A stretch of DNA of 19,280 bases from JBOHPP01 sp050731755. GTDB taxonomy: Bacteria; Methylomirabilota; Methylomirabilia; Rokubacteriales; CSP1-6. The position numbers and the translations under genes were made by a program. A model generated the notes under the pieces. The model was not told the origin of the DNA and did no database searches. It saw nothing but the letters and a program-made list of their open reading frames with translations. Location of the stretch: assembly GCA_050731755.1 (NCBI GenBank), contig JBOHPP010000060.1:1-19280 (forward strand), written 5' to 3'. Shown here piece by piece: positions 1-8,576 of the stretch. The first letter of the stretch is position 1, and each line of letters opens with the position of its first letter.

Positions 1-346
1 CGACGACGACGGCGACCGGCTGCCCCACCCAGCGCGCGACGTCGCCCGCTAGCACGGGCACCGAGTACGGCCGGCCCTTTCGGACCGCACCGAACGCCGC
101 CGGCATGGGGCGCGCGACCTCCGGCAGGTCGGCCGCGCTCCAGACGGCGATCGCGCCCGGCCGCGCCCGCGCGGCCGTCCCGTCGACCCGGAGGATGTGC
201 GCGTGGGCGTGGACACTCCGGACGACGCCCAGGTGCACCATGCCGGGTCGGGTGAGGTCGTCGAGGAAGCGTCCCGCCCCGACGAGGAGCGGCCGGTCCT
301 CTTTGCGGCGGGGGGAGGCGCCGACGAGGTCGGGGCGCGAGGTCAC
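1..346 (-). CDS. Xanthine dehydrogenase/CO dehydrogenase-family molybdopterin-binding large subunit, N-terminal part
   Basis: Partial gene that runs off the left edge; 115 residues are visible from a GTG at 346. The N-terminus carries the family pattern of a KED tract (RRKEDRPLLVGAGRFLDDL, about residues 13-31), then the HLGVVRSVHAHAHI stretch (about 38-51) and a segment ending in GQPVAVVVA. These match the first part of the a/b hammerhead domain of the large subunit (CoxL/XdhB type) that binds molybdenum cofactor in aerobic oxidation of purines, aldehydes or CO. The catalytic region lies outside the window, so substrate cannot be told. The GTG gives a normal family length; no clear Shine-Dalgarno precedes it. 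It lies just downstream, on the same strand, of a decayed permease gene. Confidence 0.85.
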   Translation of the reverse strand, partial: MTSRPDLVGASPRRKEDRPLLVGAGRFLDDLTRPGMVHLGVVRSVHAHAHILRVDGTAARARPGAIAVWSAADLPEVARPMPAAFGAVRKGRPYSVPVLAGDVARWVGQPVAVVV

Positions 347-377
347 GGCGGACAGTGTATGCGCGCCGGTCGCCGCG

Positions 378-881
378 TCAACAGCGGGTGACGTCGTATT
401 TGAGGCTCACGCCTCTGTGCCGGCCTCCGGCTCGGCCCCTGGGCTCGGCCTCGCGGCGGCCCCGGAAGGTCAGCAGCCCCTGCGGCCGGAACACCATGAG
501 CACACCGTGGTGTTGATGCGCATCGCCCGCGCGGCCAGCTCGTCCTCGCGGATCGCCTGCCAGGCCCACCCGATCCGCGAGTGCCGGAGGCGCGCCGAGG
601 CCAGCAGGGTCAGCGCCAGGGCGGCCAGGAACAGGTAGTAGTACTGCGTGTTGTGGGAGAGGGCGAAGCCGGCGACGGGGTGAACGTCGCCCACCCGCCG
701 GTCCGGCACTCCCGCCCCGCGCGCCTGGCGACCGCCTGCCGCGTCTGCTCGAGGTCCGATGGCGACCCGCCCGGTTGGTCGTTCCGCCGGCGCGCTCATG
801 GGGCCCTACCTCGCGTCGATCGTGTCGAGGTGCAGGACGAGGGAGGAGGCGAAGGCCAGTATGGCTCGATGGGTGACACAC
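378..881 (-). pseudogene. livM: Decayed LivM-type branched-chain amino acid ABC transporter permease
   Basis: LivM hallmarks appear in pieces on different minus-strand frames. A GGSAGPAGG stretch near 695-720 (compare the family's TGGxxGL) is in one frame. NTQYYYLFLAALALTLL followed by IREDELAARAMRINTT (about 650-506) is in a second. VLMVFRPQGLL, the usual LivM C-terminal motif (about 500-471), is back in the first. In intact LivM about 90-100 residues separate the INTT stretch from the FRPQGLL end; here they are adjacent, so a large internal deletion plus frameshifts have destroyed the gene. Nothing upstream of about 720 is recognisable, and no intact permease, LivH or LivFG neighbour is present. 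An intact homologue would import branched-chain amino acids or amides. The outer limits given are those of the open frame and are approximate. Confidence 0.75.
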
Positions 882-887
882 CTTCGG

Positions 888-907
888 TTATGTCGGGCCA
901 GACATAA
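888..907. repeat. Perfect 7-bp inverted repeat, possible operator
   Basis: TTATGTC, six bases, then GACATAA. The 20-bp dyad lies just 5' of the decayed permease and 258 bp before the first plus-strand gene. Its compact spacing is more like a regulator-binding dyad than a terminator, as no T-run follows on either strand. It may be an orphan operator of the dead gene. Function is inferred from symmetry only. Confidence 0.35.
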
Positions 908-1040
908 GCCGTCCCTCTTTGCCAGGATCCGCCTCGATATCACTGATTTGCCGACGAAAACCCCGTAGATAGCGATGTTTCTCATTCACGTCGGTGTCGG
1001 CCGGGCTGCGGTTGGACGTGTGGCAAATTTGTTGCAGGGT

Positions 1041-1066
1041 CGGGGGCCGTGCTTGGCGAGCCCCCG
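1041..1066. repeat. GC-rich stem-loop upstream of the lipoprotein operon
   Basis: CGGGGGC at 1041-1047 is complementary to GCCCCCG at 1060-1066, with a 12-base loop. There is no following T-run, so it is not a standard intrinsic terminator. It lies about 100 bp before the first gene of the plus-strand operon and could be a leader hairpin or the end of a transcript from the left. The stretch 882-1164 holds no recognisable gene, only this, the dyad at 888-907 and the tandem repeat at 1084-1114. Confidence 0.35.
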
Positions 1067-1083
1067 GGATCCGGATCATTCAC

Positions 1084-1114
1084 GTGCTCGCTGAACCAAG
1101 TGCTCGCTGAACCA
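1084..1114. repeat. Two-copy 16-bp tandem repeat
   Basis: The unit GTGCTCGCTGAACCAA is present at 1084-1099 and again from 1100; the second copy matches over its first 15 bases. It sits 50-80 bp before the start codon of the first operon gene, where a regulator could bind on the same face in two places. It could equally be a simple slippage duplication. Confidence 0.5.
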
Positions 1115-1164
1115 CGATTTATCTTGCTCTCGATCGTTGGCCCAAAAGCCATACTGGAAAAACC

Positions 1165-1614
1165 ATGAAGAAAAGATACCGCTCCACGATTGCGACGGTG
1201 GTGCTGGCGGCGTTGCTCCCGGCGTGCGCCGCCAAAATACACGGCACGGTGCAGTTGGTGGACGCCAATCAGCAGCCGGCGGCGAAGGACAGCCTTCAGG
1301 GCACCGTGGTGAATATGATCAATACCACCACCGCCGTGGAGCAGGCGTCCTATGCCGCCACGACGGATGCCAACGGCAAGTTCGAGTCGGCCAAGGGCCG
1401 CCTCCGGCCCGGGACATATAAGGTCGAGGTGATCCGCGTCGGCTACGAGACCGAGACCACGACGCTGGAGATCAAGGAACACACGCAGAAGAAGCTCGAG
1501 ATCAAGCTCCGGCAGATCCAAGAGGGCAAGCGCAAGACCATCCAGGGCTCCCGAACCGACGAGGACAAGATCATCAACCCCGGGGAAGTGAATATTCAGC
1601 CGCCCACCATGTAG
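1165..1614 (+). CDS. Small lipoprotein with a carboxypeptidase-regulatory-like (Cna-B-type) domain
   Basis: 149 residues. The N-terminus has a positive start (MKKRYR), a hydrophobic stretch and a lipobox LPAC, so Cys21 should be lipidated and the protein membrane-anchored facing the periplasm. Residues about 24-115 read as a single beta-sandwich: KIHGTVQLVD, then TDANGKFES, then LRPGTYKVEVIRVGYE and a closing strand LEIKLRQI. This is the usual layout of carboxypeptidase-regulatory-like or Cna-B folds, which are structural or binding modules, not enzymes. The tail (about 115-149) is charged and probably disordered. It is the first gene of the block, 35 bp before a larger lipoprotein with the same kind of module. 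The gene's specific role is unknown. Confidence 0.8.
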   Translation: MKKRYRSTIATVVLAALLPACAAKIHGTVQLVDANQQPAAKDSLQGTVVNMINTTTAVEQASYAATTDANGKFESAKGRLRPGTYKVEVIRVGYETETTTLEIKEHTQKKLEIKLRQIQEGKRKTIQGSRTDEDKIINPGEVNIQPPTM

Positions 1615-1649
1615 GCCCATCGCGCGCCATATCAAGAATGAGGACATTC

Positions 1650-4229
1650 ATGGTCAAGCAGACTGTGCGGTCGGGGTTCATTGCGTTTGCGGCCTTGATG
1701 CTCGCCGCCTGCAGCGGCGGCCAGAGGCTGGAGCTCGAAGTGAAAGCGCGCATGGACGGCCAGCCGGCGTCCCAGGCGAAGGTCATGGTGGACGGGCAAG
1801 AGCTGGGCGCCACCGACGGCACGGGAATCTTCGCCAAGACCCTGCACAGGAAGCCCGGGGCCGAGGTCGAGGTGGTCGTCGTCAAGGAGCAGCCCGGCTA
1901 CCGCATCAAGCCATGGAAGACTGTCTTTCTGGTGAAGCTGCCCAAGGACGGAGCCGTCGACAAGTATTCCTTCGACGCCGAGTTGCCGGCCACGCGCTAT
2001 ATCACCCTGGTCGCGACGGAGAAGGGGACGCCCGTCGCGGACGCCGCGATCAAGGTCAACGGGAAGGAAGTGGGCAAGACGGACGCCAAGGGTGAGTTCG
2101 TCTACGAATACAAGGACCAGCCGAAGAAGGGCGTCAGCGTGACCGTCAGCAAGGCCGGGTACTCCGCCTGGCAAAAGACCGGTGCGCTCGAACCCGGACA
2201 GCGGTTGGACGCCGCGCTGGCCCGGCGCGCCATCGTGAGCGTGACCGCGCTGACCGAGCAATATGGCCACACGAGCGGGGTCGCGGGTGTGGCGGTGAGC
2301 ATCGATGGAAGACCGGTCGGCAAGACCGACGACCGCGGCCTGTACACCTATACCTATGACGGCGCGCCGGGCAAGAAGGCGCCCCTGGCGCTTTCGTTGG
2401 CCGGCCATACCCCTGCCGAATGGAAGACCGTCGTCACCCTGGAAGGGCAGGTCAGCATCCAGCGCTACTTCTATCCGACCACGCCGAAACCAATCCGGGT
2501 CGGCATCTACGGATTTGTGGGCAACACCCTCGGCGTGGATCTCAAGGACATCGCGGCCCAGACCGAGGGCGCGGTCTCCAGCCAGCTCTTCAAGCACAGC
2601 GTGTTCCGCGAGGTGCCGAGCGCGGAGCTGGAGGCCGAGATCAAGCGCCTCAAGCTGGGCATCGACAGGATCACGACCAAGGGCTGGCAGGACACCCCGC
2701 TCCGCAGAACGGTGGACATGATCGTGTTGGGCAGCGTCGCCAAGGATGACAAGGGCTTCGTCATCGAGGCGAAGTTCTCCACCTCCGGCGGGCAATTGAT
2801 CTTGAGCCAGGTCACCCGGGCCCGGGACGCCGGCGCCATCACCGGCGCCGCCCGAGAGATCGCGGCGAACGTGATGGAGCGCTTCCCGTTCGAAGGGACG
2901 GTCGTGGCCAGCGAGAACGAGAGCTATCACATCAACATCGGCAAGCCGTACCGGATCAGCCGGGGCACGGAGCTCGCCCTCACCGCCGCCACCCTGGGGG
3001 AGGCCGGCAAGGTGACGGGGTATCGCGAGACCGGCCGGCTCAAGGTCAAGCGGGTGGAGGACACGGGATCCCTGGTGGAAGTGGAGGACCTCAAGCAAGG
3101 CGAAAAGATCAAGATCGGCGACCGGGTCGTGCGCCGCGTCTACCACGAGGGCGAAGAGGCCCGGGCCCGGACCTACTTCATTCTCGCCGCCAAGGGCGGG
3201 CTGGCGCCCGACGTGGCGCCGCTGTCCCGGGTGAACGTCTACCTCAACCAGGACTGGGTCGGTTCTACCGGCGCCGACGGCCGGGCCGAAGTGCCGCTCC
3301 GCCTGGGCAAGAGCTACGAGCTCCTGCTCTACCGGCACGGGTACCAGCAGGTGAACGAGAAGATCAAGGTGGACAAGAGCGGGGATGCTCGGGAATTCGT
3401 GTTGAGCGTCAACACCTCCCTGTTCAAGGTGGAGTCCGAACCGTCCAGCGCCGCGGTCTTCGTCGACGGGGATCAGCTCGGCAAGACGCCGATCCTGGAG
3501 GGCCGGCCGATCGGCCTCGGCTTCCACACGGTGAAGCTCACCGTGGGCGAGGATTACCGGGACTGGGAAGAGGTCGTCGAGTTCGACAAGAAGATCGAGG
3601 ATCGCACGGGCGACCGGAAGATCGCGCTGTCCATGGACTATCTCAAGCTGGGGGAGCGGGCGGCCCAGAAGGGCGATATCGATAGGGCCATCCAGGCCTA
3701 CGCCAGCGCCGACCAGAGACACCCGGATTACTCCGAAGCGCACCACCGGCTCGCCCGGATCTATCTGGACGAGAAGAGTGATTACGAGGCGGCGATCCGC
3801 GAGTTCGAAAGCGTTCTGTCGTTGCCCCAGAACCAGCAGCTCATCTACAAGCAGTTCGCGGTGGCCTTCACCAATCTCGGACATGCGTATTACGAGAAAG
3901 GCAACAGCCTGGTGGACCAAGACCGGGAGGCCGCCGCCCAGTCCCTGGCCAAGGCGATCCAGAATCTCCAGATCGCCAAGCAGAACACCCGCTTCTTCCC
4001 GACCGAGCACTACGACGAGGCCCTGCACAACACCTACTTCTATCTGGCGCTGTCGTACCACAAGCTCTATCTGGTCACCCGGAAAGACGCGCTCATGAAC
4101 AACGCGAACCTCGCGTGGCGCGAGTACTTCGACTTCTTCCCGAAGAAGCTCGAGGGGAATCCCGCCTTCGAGCAGAATCGGGAGGCCGCCCGGAAGTACT
4201 GGACGCAGATCAAGGACCAATCGTCGTAG
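1650..4229 (+). CDS. Multidomain lipoprotein: Ig/PEGA-like repeats, CsgG/FlgT-like domain, C-terminal TPRs
   Basis: 859 residues from ATG 1650, chosen over ATG 1638 because GAGGA at 1640-1644 is spaced 5 bases from it. Lipobox LAAC follows the signal (Cys21). Then come three similar beta modules (about 25-105, 115-190, 192-275), each with a VxVDGxxxGxTDxxGxF-type core. A domain about 280-415 starts PIRVGIYGFVGNTLG and continues with a VLGSVAKDDKGFVIEAK strand region; it resembles the nucleotide-fold domain of CsgG/FlgT/LpoB-type envelope proteins. A beta barrel-like segment (415-500), a fourth module (about 507-590), a PEGA-like module (590-670: SSAAVFVDGDQLGKTPI) and TPR helices (665-800: LGERAAQKGDIDRAIQAYASA) complete it. 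It is likely a periplasmic scaffold. The CsgG-like assignment is by pattern only. Lipidation and repeats are the firmer claims. Confidence 0.82.
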   Translation: MVKQTVRSGFIAFAALMLAACSGGQRLELEVKARMDGQPASQAKVMVDGQELGATDGTGIFAKTLHRKPGAEVEVVVVKEQPGYRIKPWKTVFLVKLPKDGAVDKYSFDAELPATRYITLVATEKGTPVADAAIKVNGKEVGKTDAKGEFVYEYKDQPKKGVSVTVSKAGYSAWQKTGALEPGQRLDAALARRAIVSVTALTEQYGHTSGVAGVAVSIDGRPVGKTDDRGLYTYTYDGAPGKKAPLALSLAGHTPAEWKTVVTLEGQVSIQRYFYPTTPKPIRVGIYGFVGNTLGVDLKDIAAQTEGAVSSQLFKHSVFREVPSAELEAEIKRLKLGIDRITTKGWQDTPLRRTVDMIVLGSVAKDDKGFVIEAKFSTSGGQLILSQVTRARDAGAITGAAREIAANVMERFPFEGTVVASENESYHINIGKPYRISRGTELALTAATLGEAGKVTGYRETGRLKVKRVEDTGSLVEVEDLKQGEKIKIGDRVVRRVYHEGEEARARTYFILAAKGGLAPDVAPLSRVNVYLNQDWVGSTGADGRAEVPLRLGKSYELLLYRHGYQQVNEKIKVDKSGDAREFVLSVNTSLFKVESEPSSAAVFVDGDQLGKTPILEGRPIGLGFHTVKLTVGEDYRDWEEVVEFDKKIEDRTGDRKIALSMDYLKLGERAAQKGDIDRAIQAYASADQRHPDYSEAHHRLARIYLDEKSDYEAAIREFESVLSLPQNQQLIYKQFAVAFTNLGHAYYEKGNSLVDQDREAAAQSLAKAIQNLQIAKQNTRFFPTEHYDEALHNTYFYLALSYHKLYLVTRKDALMNNANLAWREYFDFFPKKLEGNPAFEQNREAARKYWTQIKDQSS

Positions 4230-4247
4230 CGGGGAAGGGGCTTCGGC

Positions 4248-5441
4248 TTGAACTGGCGCCGTGGTGAGTACTTGGTCTCAGCCGTTTGGTTGATGGCCGC
4301 CGCGGTCATGGCCGCCACCGGGCTGGCCGGCGAGTCCGTCCCCGAGCTCCAGCCGGCCGAGCCCCCGGCACTGGAGCGGAAGGCGGCGGCCATCGAGCCA
4401 CTGTACGTGCGCCCGCTGATGCCGGTCGAGTCCGGGCGCAACGATTCGAACCCCGTCTGGTCTCCCTCGGGGGCGCTCATCGCTCTCGAGCGCAGCCGCG
4501 GGGACAAGAAAGAGATCGTGATCGCGCGCCCGGACGGCGCGGTGGTGCAAACCATCTACTATCAGCAGTCCGAGACCAGCACGGGGCCGAAGTTCTTTTT
4601 CCCGGGGGTGGTCGAGGACGTCAGCTACAACGCCGGGATCACGTGGTCTCCCACCGGTGACCGGTTGGTCTTCATGAGCAACGGCGGAACCGGCAACTAC
4701 GATCTCTATCTGCGCGGCTTCGACGGGAAGACCGCGCGGCTGACCGATCACCGGGAAAAGGACGGCCAGGCCCACTGGTCGCCGGTGGCCGATCAGCTGG
4801 TGTTCGTATCGGGCCGCACCGGCAAAGGCGATATTTACCTTCTCGACGTCGCCATTCGCGCGGTGGCGCGGCTGACCCACGGCGACAAGCCGTACCTCTA
4901 CCCTCAGTGGTCGCCGGACGGCCGGAAGATCGTGATGATCCACGGCAGCAACGAAAACCACGACGTCCATCTGATCGAGGATGTGCGGAAACCCGGGGAG
5001 ACGCTCAGGGCCCTGACCACGTGGACCTATGACGATCTCCGGCCGGTGTGGTCGCCGGACGGCAAGAAGATCGCCTTCTATTCCAACTACAACCCGGCGG
5101 GCGACCCCCGGGTGTGGGCAATTTTAGTAGTCGCCGCCGACGGCTCCGACCCGGTTCAGGGCGAGAGCCTGGCCGCCCGGGTCGTGGCCACGGACGTGGT
5201 CCCCGACACGGAGCGCGGACCGGCCTGGATGCCGGACAGCAACAGCCTCGTCTACGTCCGGAACGCCCGGCAAGAGTACTACCCCATCTACATCGCGGAT
5301 CTCGTGCGGAAGACCAACTTGCCGCTCAAGACCGAGACGAAGATCAATCACGACGTCACCTGTTCCGCCCTCGGCGTGATCGCCTTCCGGGCTCAGGTGG
5401 ACCAGTGGGACCAGATCTTCATCGCGAAGTTGAAGGACTAG
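4248..5441 (+). CDS. Exported TolB-like beta-propeller protein (PD40 repeats)
   Basis: 397 residues from a TTG start, supported by a purine-rich ribosome site (GGGGAAGGGG, 4231-4240) seven bases upstream and by the signal peptide that begins there (hydrophobic 9-28, cleavage near GLAGES). No in-frame ATG gives a full signal sequence. Six blades are marked by WSPxG-type motifs near residues 71, 131, 175, 220, 266 and 325 (PVWSPSG, ITWSPTGD, AHWSPVAD, PQWSPDGRK, PVWSPDGKK, PAWMPDSN). This is the propeller of TolB and related periplasmic proteins, which bind partner proteins or peptides. The usual TolB N-terminal domain is absent, and the other tol-pal genes are not here, so this is TolB-like rather than TolB. 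Eighteen base pairs separate it from the lipoprotein gene before it and three from the next gene. Confidence 0.85.
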   Translation: MNWRRGEYLVSAVWLMAAAVMAATGLAGESVPELQPAEPPALERKAAAIEPLYVRPLMPVESGRNDSNPVWSPSGALIALERSRGDKKEIVIARPDGAVVQTIYYQQSETSTGPKFFFPGVVEDVSYNAGITWSPTGDRLVFMSNGGTGNYDLYLRGFDGKTARLTDHREKDGQAHWSPVADQLVFVSGRTGKGDIYLLDVAIRAVARLTHGDKPYLYPQWSPDGRKIVMIHGSNENHDVHLIEDVRKPGETLRALTTWTYDDLRPVWSPDGKKIAFYSNYNPAGDPRVWAILVVAADGSDPVQGESLAARVVATDVVPDTERGPAWMPDSNSLVYVRNARQEYYPIYIADLVRKTNLPLKTETKINHDVTCSALGVIAFRAQVDQWDQIFIAKLKD

Positions 5442-5444
5442 CCG

Positions 5445-6926
5445 GTGGCGCGCCTGGGCCTGGCGCTGGTGTCGGCCGGGGTCGCCCTGATGGCGGGGAC
5501 GGCGTCGGCGACGGATGACGCGGTGGCGCGGGCGATGCGGTTGTACGAACAGCATCGGTACGAGGACGCGGCCCGCACACTGCAGGCGGACCTGCCCGGG
5601 GTGAATCCGGCCAGTCGCGCTCGCGCCTACCTGACGCTGGGCATGATCTATCTCAACAATGCCGAGCTCCATCGCGAGCTGTATGAAGCGGGGCTCGCGG
5701 TCCAGCTCGACTATCTGAAAAAGCTCGCGGCCGTCCCCGGCGAGGGAGGCAGTCGGTTCGTGAGCCTGTATCTCGGCAAGACGCTCCTCGAGAACGGCCA
5801 TCCTGGAGAGGCGACGAGATATCTGGAGCGGTTCAGCGCGCAGCCGCGGATCGAGCCTCGATACCGGGCCATCGCCGAGGCCAATCTCGGGCTGTGTCAT
5901 TTCCTGCGGAAGGACGCACCGGGTGCGCGGGCGCGGTGGGCGACCATCGACACCGCTGATCCGGAGGTCCAGGTGACGATCGCGGCCGTGTACAGCCGGG
6001 CCGGGCTCAAGGACAAGGATCCGGCGGCCCTGGGCGACGCGGCGCTGAAAAGGGTCGGCTCCACTCCTTCGTCGCACATGCTGGAGAACCTTCTGACCGT
6101 CTATGCCCGCGCCGGGCTGACCGACAAGAGCCTGGAACTGCTAAAGCAGGCGGACCTGACGGTGGCCTCCCATACCGAGGCGCTCGGCCGGACCAAGACG
6201 ATCAGTTTTTACGACGTCTCCGCGCTCGGTGATCTGGCCACGCTGTACCGGCAGGCGAGCGTGCTCTATCTGGAGAAAGCGGCCGCCGATGCTCAGCTCA
6301 AGCCGACGGCCGACTATTACCGGGGCGCGGCCTACGCCGAGGCCGGTCAGGTGGAGCTGTCGCTCCAGGCGACCGGCGCCTTTCTGGCCGTCACGCCCGC
6401 GCCACCGCCGTATCACCAGCGGGCCCGGGTACGGTACGCAACCGGCCAGTATCTTTTGGGTAGGCGCGGCGAGGCGATGGCGGCCTGGGAGGAGTTGGCC
6501 CAGCGGCAGCCCGCCGATCCTGAGCTGCTGGCCGAGATCATCCTGGGATGCGCGCGGGTGAGGGCCGATTGCGCACGGATCGAGCCATGGGCCACGCGCG
6601 CGGTCGAGGCCGGTGAGGGGCGGAAGGCCCGCCCGCTGAACATCGCCCTGGGCAAACTCCATCTGGAGAGAAAAAATTACGGACAGGCCGTCGCCTATCT
6701 GGAGGCTGGACGGGACAAGAGCAACAAGAACCGGATCGAAGCGAACGATCCGGTGATGCTCGTGAACCTGGCCGAGGCGTACTACCGCAGCCGGCAGTTC
6801 TCCGAAGCCCTGGAGATCTATTTCGAGATGGGCAAGCACTTCCCGGTGGTCCGCCGGATCCAGGAAGCCCTGCAGGGCACGTACTCCATGGAGCACAAGA
6901 GCGCGGGGGACGTAAAGATCTTCTGA
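5445..6926 (+). CDS. Exported tetratricopeptide-repeat protein
   Basis: 493 residues from GTG 5445, three bases after the preceding stop; AAGGA at the end of the upstream gene serves as ribosome site. A short signal peptide ends at TASA (about residue 22). The rest is helical with TPR spacing: MRLYEQHRYEDAARTL near 30-45, LGKLHLERKNYGQAVAYLEAG near 398-420 and LAEAYYRSRQFSEALEIYFEMG near 441-462; the middle (90-390) contains weaker repeats. No catalytic motif or lipobox is visible, so it is a periplasmic protein-protein interaction scaffold. Tight spacing to the propeller gene suggests co-translation and a shared complex. Exact partner unknown. Confidence 0.82.
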   Translation: MARLGLALVSAGVALMAGTASATDDAVARAMRLYEQHRYEDAARTLQADLPGVNPASRARAYLTLGMIYLNNAELHRELYEAGLAVQLDYLKKLAAVPGEGGSRFVSLYLGKTLLENGHPGEATRYLERFSAQPRIEPRYRAIAEANLGLCHFLRKDAPGARARWATIDTADPEVQVTIAAVYSRAGLKDKDPAALGDAALKRVGSTPSSHMLENLLTVYARAGLTDKSLELLKQADLTVASHTEALGRTKTISFYDVSALGDLATLYRQASVLYLEKAAADAQLKPTADYYRGAAYAEAGQVELSLQATGAFLAVTPAPPPYHQRARVRYATGQYLLGRRGEAMAAWEELAQRQPADPELLAEIILGCARVRADCARIEPWATRAVEAGEGRKARPLNIALGKLHLERKNYGQAVAYLEAGRDKSNKNRIEANDPVMLVNLAEAYYRSRQFSEALEIYFEMGKHFPVVRRIQEALQGTYSMEHKSAGDVKIF

Positions 6927-6954
6927 TTACCAGTCAGAGCGAGGTTAGAGGACT

Positions 6955-8571
6955 ATGAACAGGACACTCGTCGTCGTGTTGTCGATCCTCGGCATGGTGG
7001 CCGGGACGCCGCTGGTGTCCCCGGCGGGGCCCAAGAACGACGGCCGGCCGGACGGAGGCACGCTGGGCTACGGGGAATATGGCCGGCCGGCCACGCTCGA
7101 TCCGCTGACCAGCAACGAGATGATTTCCCTCCGGATCACCGAGCTGGTGTTCAACGGCCTGGTCGGGATCGACGAAAAACAGGCGATCGTGCCCGAGCTG
7201 GCCGAGCGCTGGGAGGTGTCCAAGGACGGCCGCACCTACACCTTCTTCCTGCGCAAAGACGTGACGTGGCATCCGCGCGAGGGAGAGGAGCCGAAGCCGT
7301 TCACGGCTGAGGATGTCGTGTTCACGTACAACATCATGATGCATCCCAAAACGGTCACGCCGCTCAAGGTGCGCTATGAGTTCATCGACAAGGTGGAGAA
7401 GCTCAACGACCACACGGCCCAGTTCACGCTCAAGCGGCCGATCCTGAACGCGCTGGCCAAGTTCAGCTTCAAGGTGATCCCCAAGCACGGCCCGGCCAAC
7501 GCGCTGTACCTCACCCGGGAGGATCCGTTCGTCCAGCATCCGATCGGCACCGGGCCCTATATCTTGAAGACGATCACCACCGACCGGGAGATCGTTCTGG
7601 TGGCCAACGAGAACTACTTCAAAGGCCGCCCGCATATCAACAAGTTCATCTCCAAGCCGTTCGCGGACCAGAACATCATGACCCAGGCCCTGATGTTCAA
7701 CGCGATCGACATGGTCGTGCTGGTGAACCCGCGCGACATCCCGGAGCTCCAGGGTGACAAGCGGTTCGTCCTGCAGCCGTACAACGCCCTGTCCTACGCG
7801 TTTTTCGGCTACAACCTGCGCAACCCGTTGCTGGCCGACAAGCGCTTGCGCAAGGCGTTCACCTATGCCGTGAACCGGCCGGAGATGCTGGATTCGTTCT
7901 TCAACCGCCAGGGGACGATCATCTCCGGTCCGTTCGCGCCCGGGAGCTGGGCGTATAACCTGGATGTCCAGCCGCTGCCGTTCGATCCGCCGAAGGCCAT
8001 CGCGCTGCTCAGGGAGGCCGGGTTCGCCCCCGGGCCCGATGGCGTCATGCACAAGGACGGCAAGAAGCTCGCCCTGTCGCTCAAAGTGCCGATCGAAAAG
8101 GAAAGCGAAGCGGTGAAGCGGGTCGTGCTCGCCTTCCAGAACTACCTCAAGAACATCGGGGCCACCGTCAAGGTGGAGTTCAAGGAGTGGCAGGCCTGGA
8201 AGGAGAGCGTGTTCCTGGAGCACGACTTCGACATCATTTTCGCGTCGTGGGTGTTCGATGACTCCGCCGACATCTCCTCGCTGTTTCACTCGGCCGAAAT
8301 CGGTTCATGGAAGAACAACTTCGGCGCCTACTCCAATCCGGAGGTGGACAGCCTGATCGTGGAGAGCAAGCTGACGCTGGATCACGAAAAGCGCCGGACC
8401 ATCAACCGGAAGCTGCATGCCATCCTCGCCGAGGAGGTGCCCTACACCTTCCTGTGGACGCTGACGAATTACAGCGGCTACCACAAGAGGCTGCGCCGGG
8501 TGGCCATTCACCCCTACAAGTTCTTCTCGTTCGCGGATGAGTGGTTCATTCCGGTGGCCGACCAGAAATAA
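6955..8571 (+). CDS. Peptide ABC transporter substrate-binding protein (SBP family 5, Opp/Dpp type)
   Basis: 538 residues, the usual length for family 5 binding proteins. AGAGG lies five bases before the ATG. The N-terminal signal (about 1-24) has no lipobox cysteine, so the protein is likely soluble in the periplasm. Family marks: TLDPLTSNEMISLRITELVF (about 43-62), LAERWEVSKDGRTYTFFLRK (about 82-101), FTAEDVVFTYN (about 114-124) and HPIGTGPYIL (about 195-204). Such proteins capture oligopeptides, dipeptides, nickel complexes or related ligands and hand them to the two permeases that follow. The ligand cannot be read from the sequence. Twenty-eight base pairs separate it from the TPR gene; it is followed by a strong hairpin. 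Confidence 0.9.
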   Translation: MNRTLVVVLSILGMVAGTPLVSPAGPKNDGRPDGGTLGYGEYGRPATLDPLTSNEMISLRITELVFNGLVGIDEKQAIVPELAERWEVSKDGRTYTFFLRKDVTWHPREGEEPKPFTAEDVVFTYNIMMHPKTVTPLKVRYEFIDKVEKLNDHTAQFTLKRPILNALAKFSFKVIPKHGPANALYLTREDPFVQHPIGTGPYILKTITTDREIVLVANENYFKGRPHINKFISKPFADQNIMTQALMFNAIDMVVLVNPRDIPELQGDKRFVLQPYNALSYAFFGYNLRNPLLADKRLRKAFTYAVNRPEMLDSFFNRQGTIISGPFAPGSWAYNLDVQPLPFDPPKAIALLREAGFAPGPDGVMHKDGKKLALSLKVPIEKESEAVKRVVLAFQNYLKNIGATVKVEFKEWQAWKESVFLEHDFDIIFASWVFDDSADISSLFHSAEIGSWKNNFGAYSNPEVDSLIVESKLTLDHEKRRTINRKLHAILAEEVPYTFLWTLTNYSGYHKRLRRVAIHPYKFFSFADEWFIPVADQK

Positions 8572-8576
8572 GCGAG

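Noticed and set aside
105..907. Plus-strand open frames over the left edge
   Set aside because: They are antisense to the molybdenum hydroxylase start and the LivM remnant and show no domain pattern.
1632..4220. 862-residue open frame on the minus strand
   Set aside because: Exact antisense of the multidomain lipoprotein gene. Composition is dominated by Leu, Arg, Gly, Asp and Val with no domain pattern, as expected from the complement of a GC-rich coding frame. The plus strand has the signal, lipobox and repeats.
4248..5441. Annotating the propeller as TolB of the Tol-Pal system
   Set aside because: It lacks the TolB N-terminal domain, and tolQ, tolR, tolA and pal are absent; it is only TolB-like.
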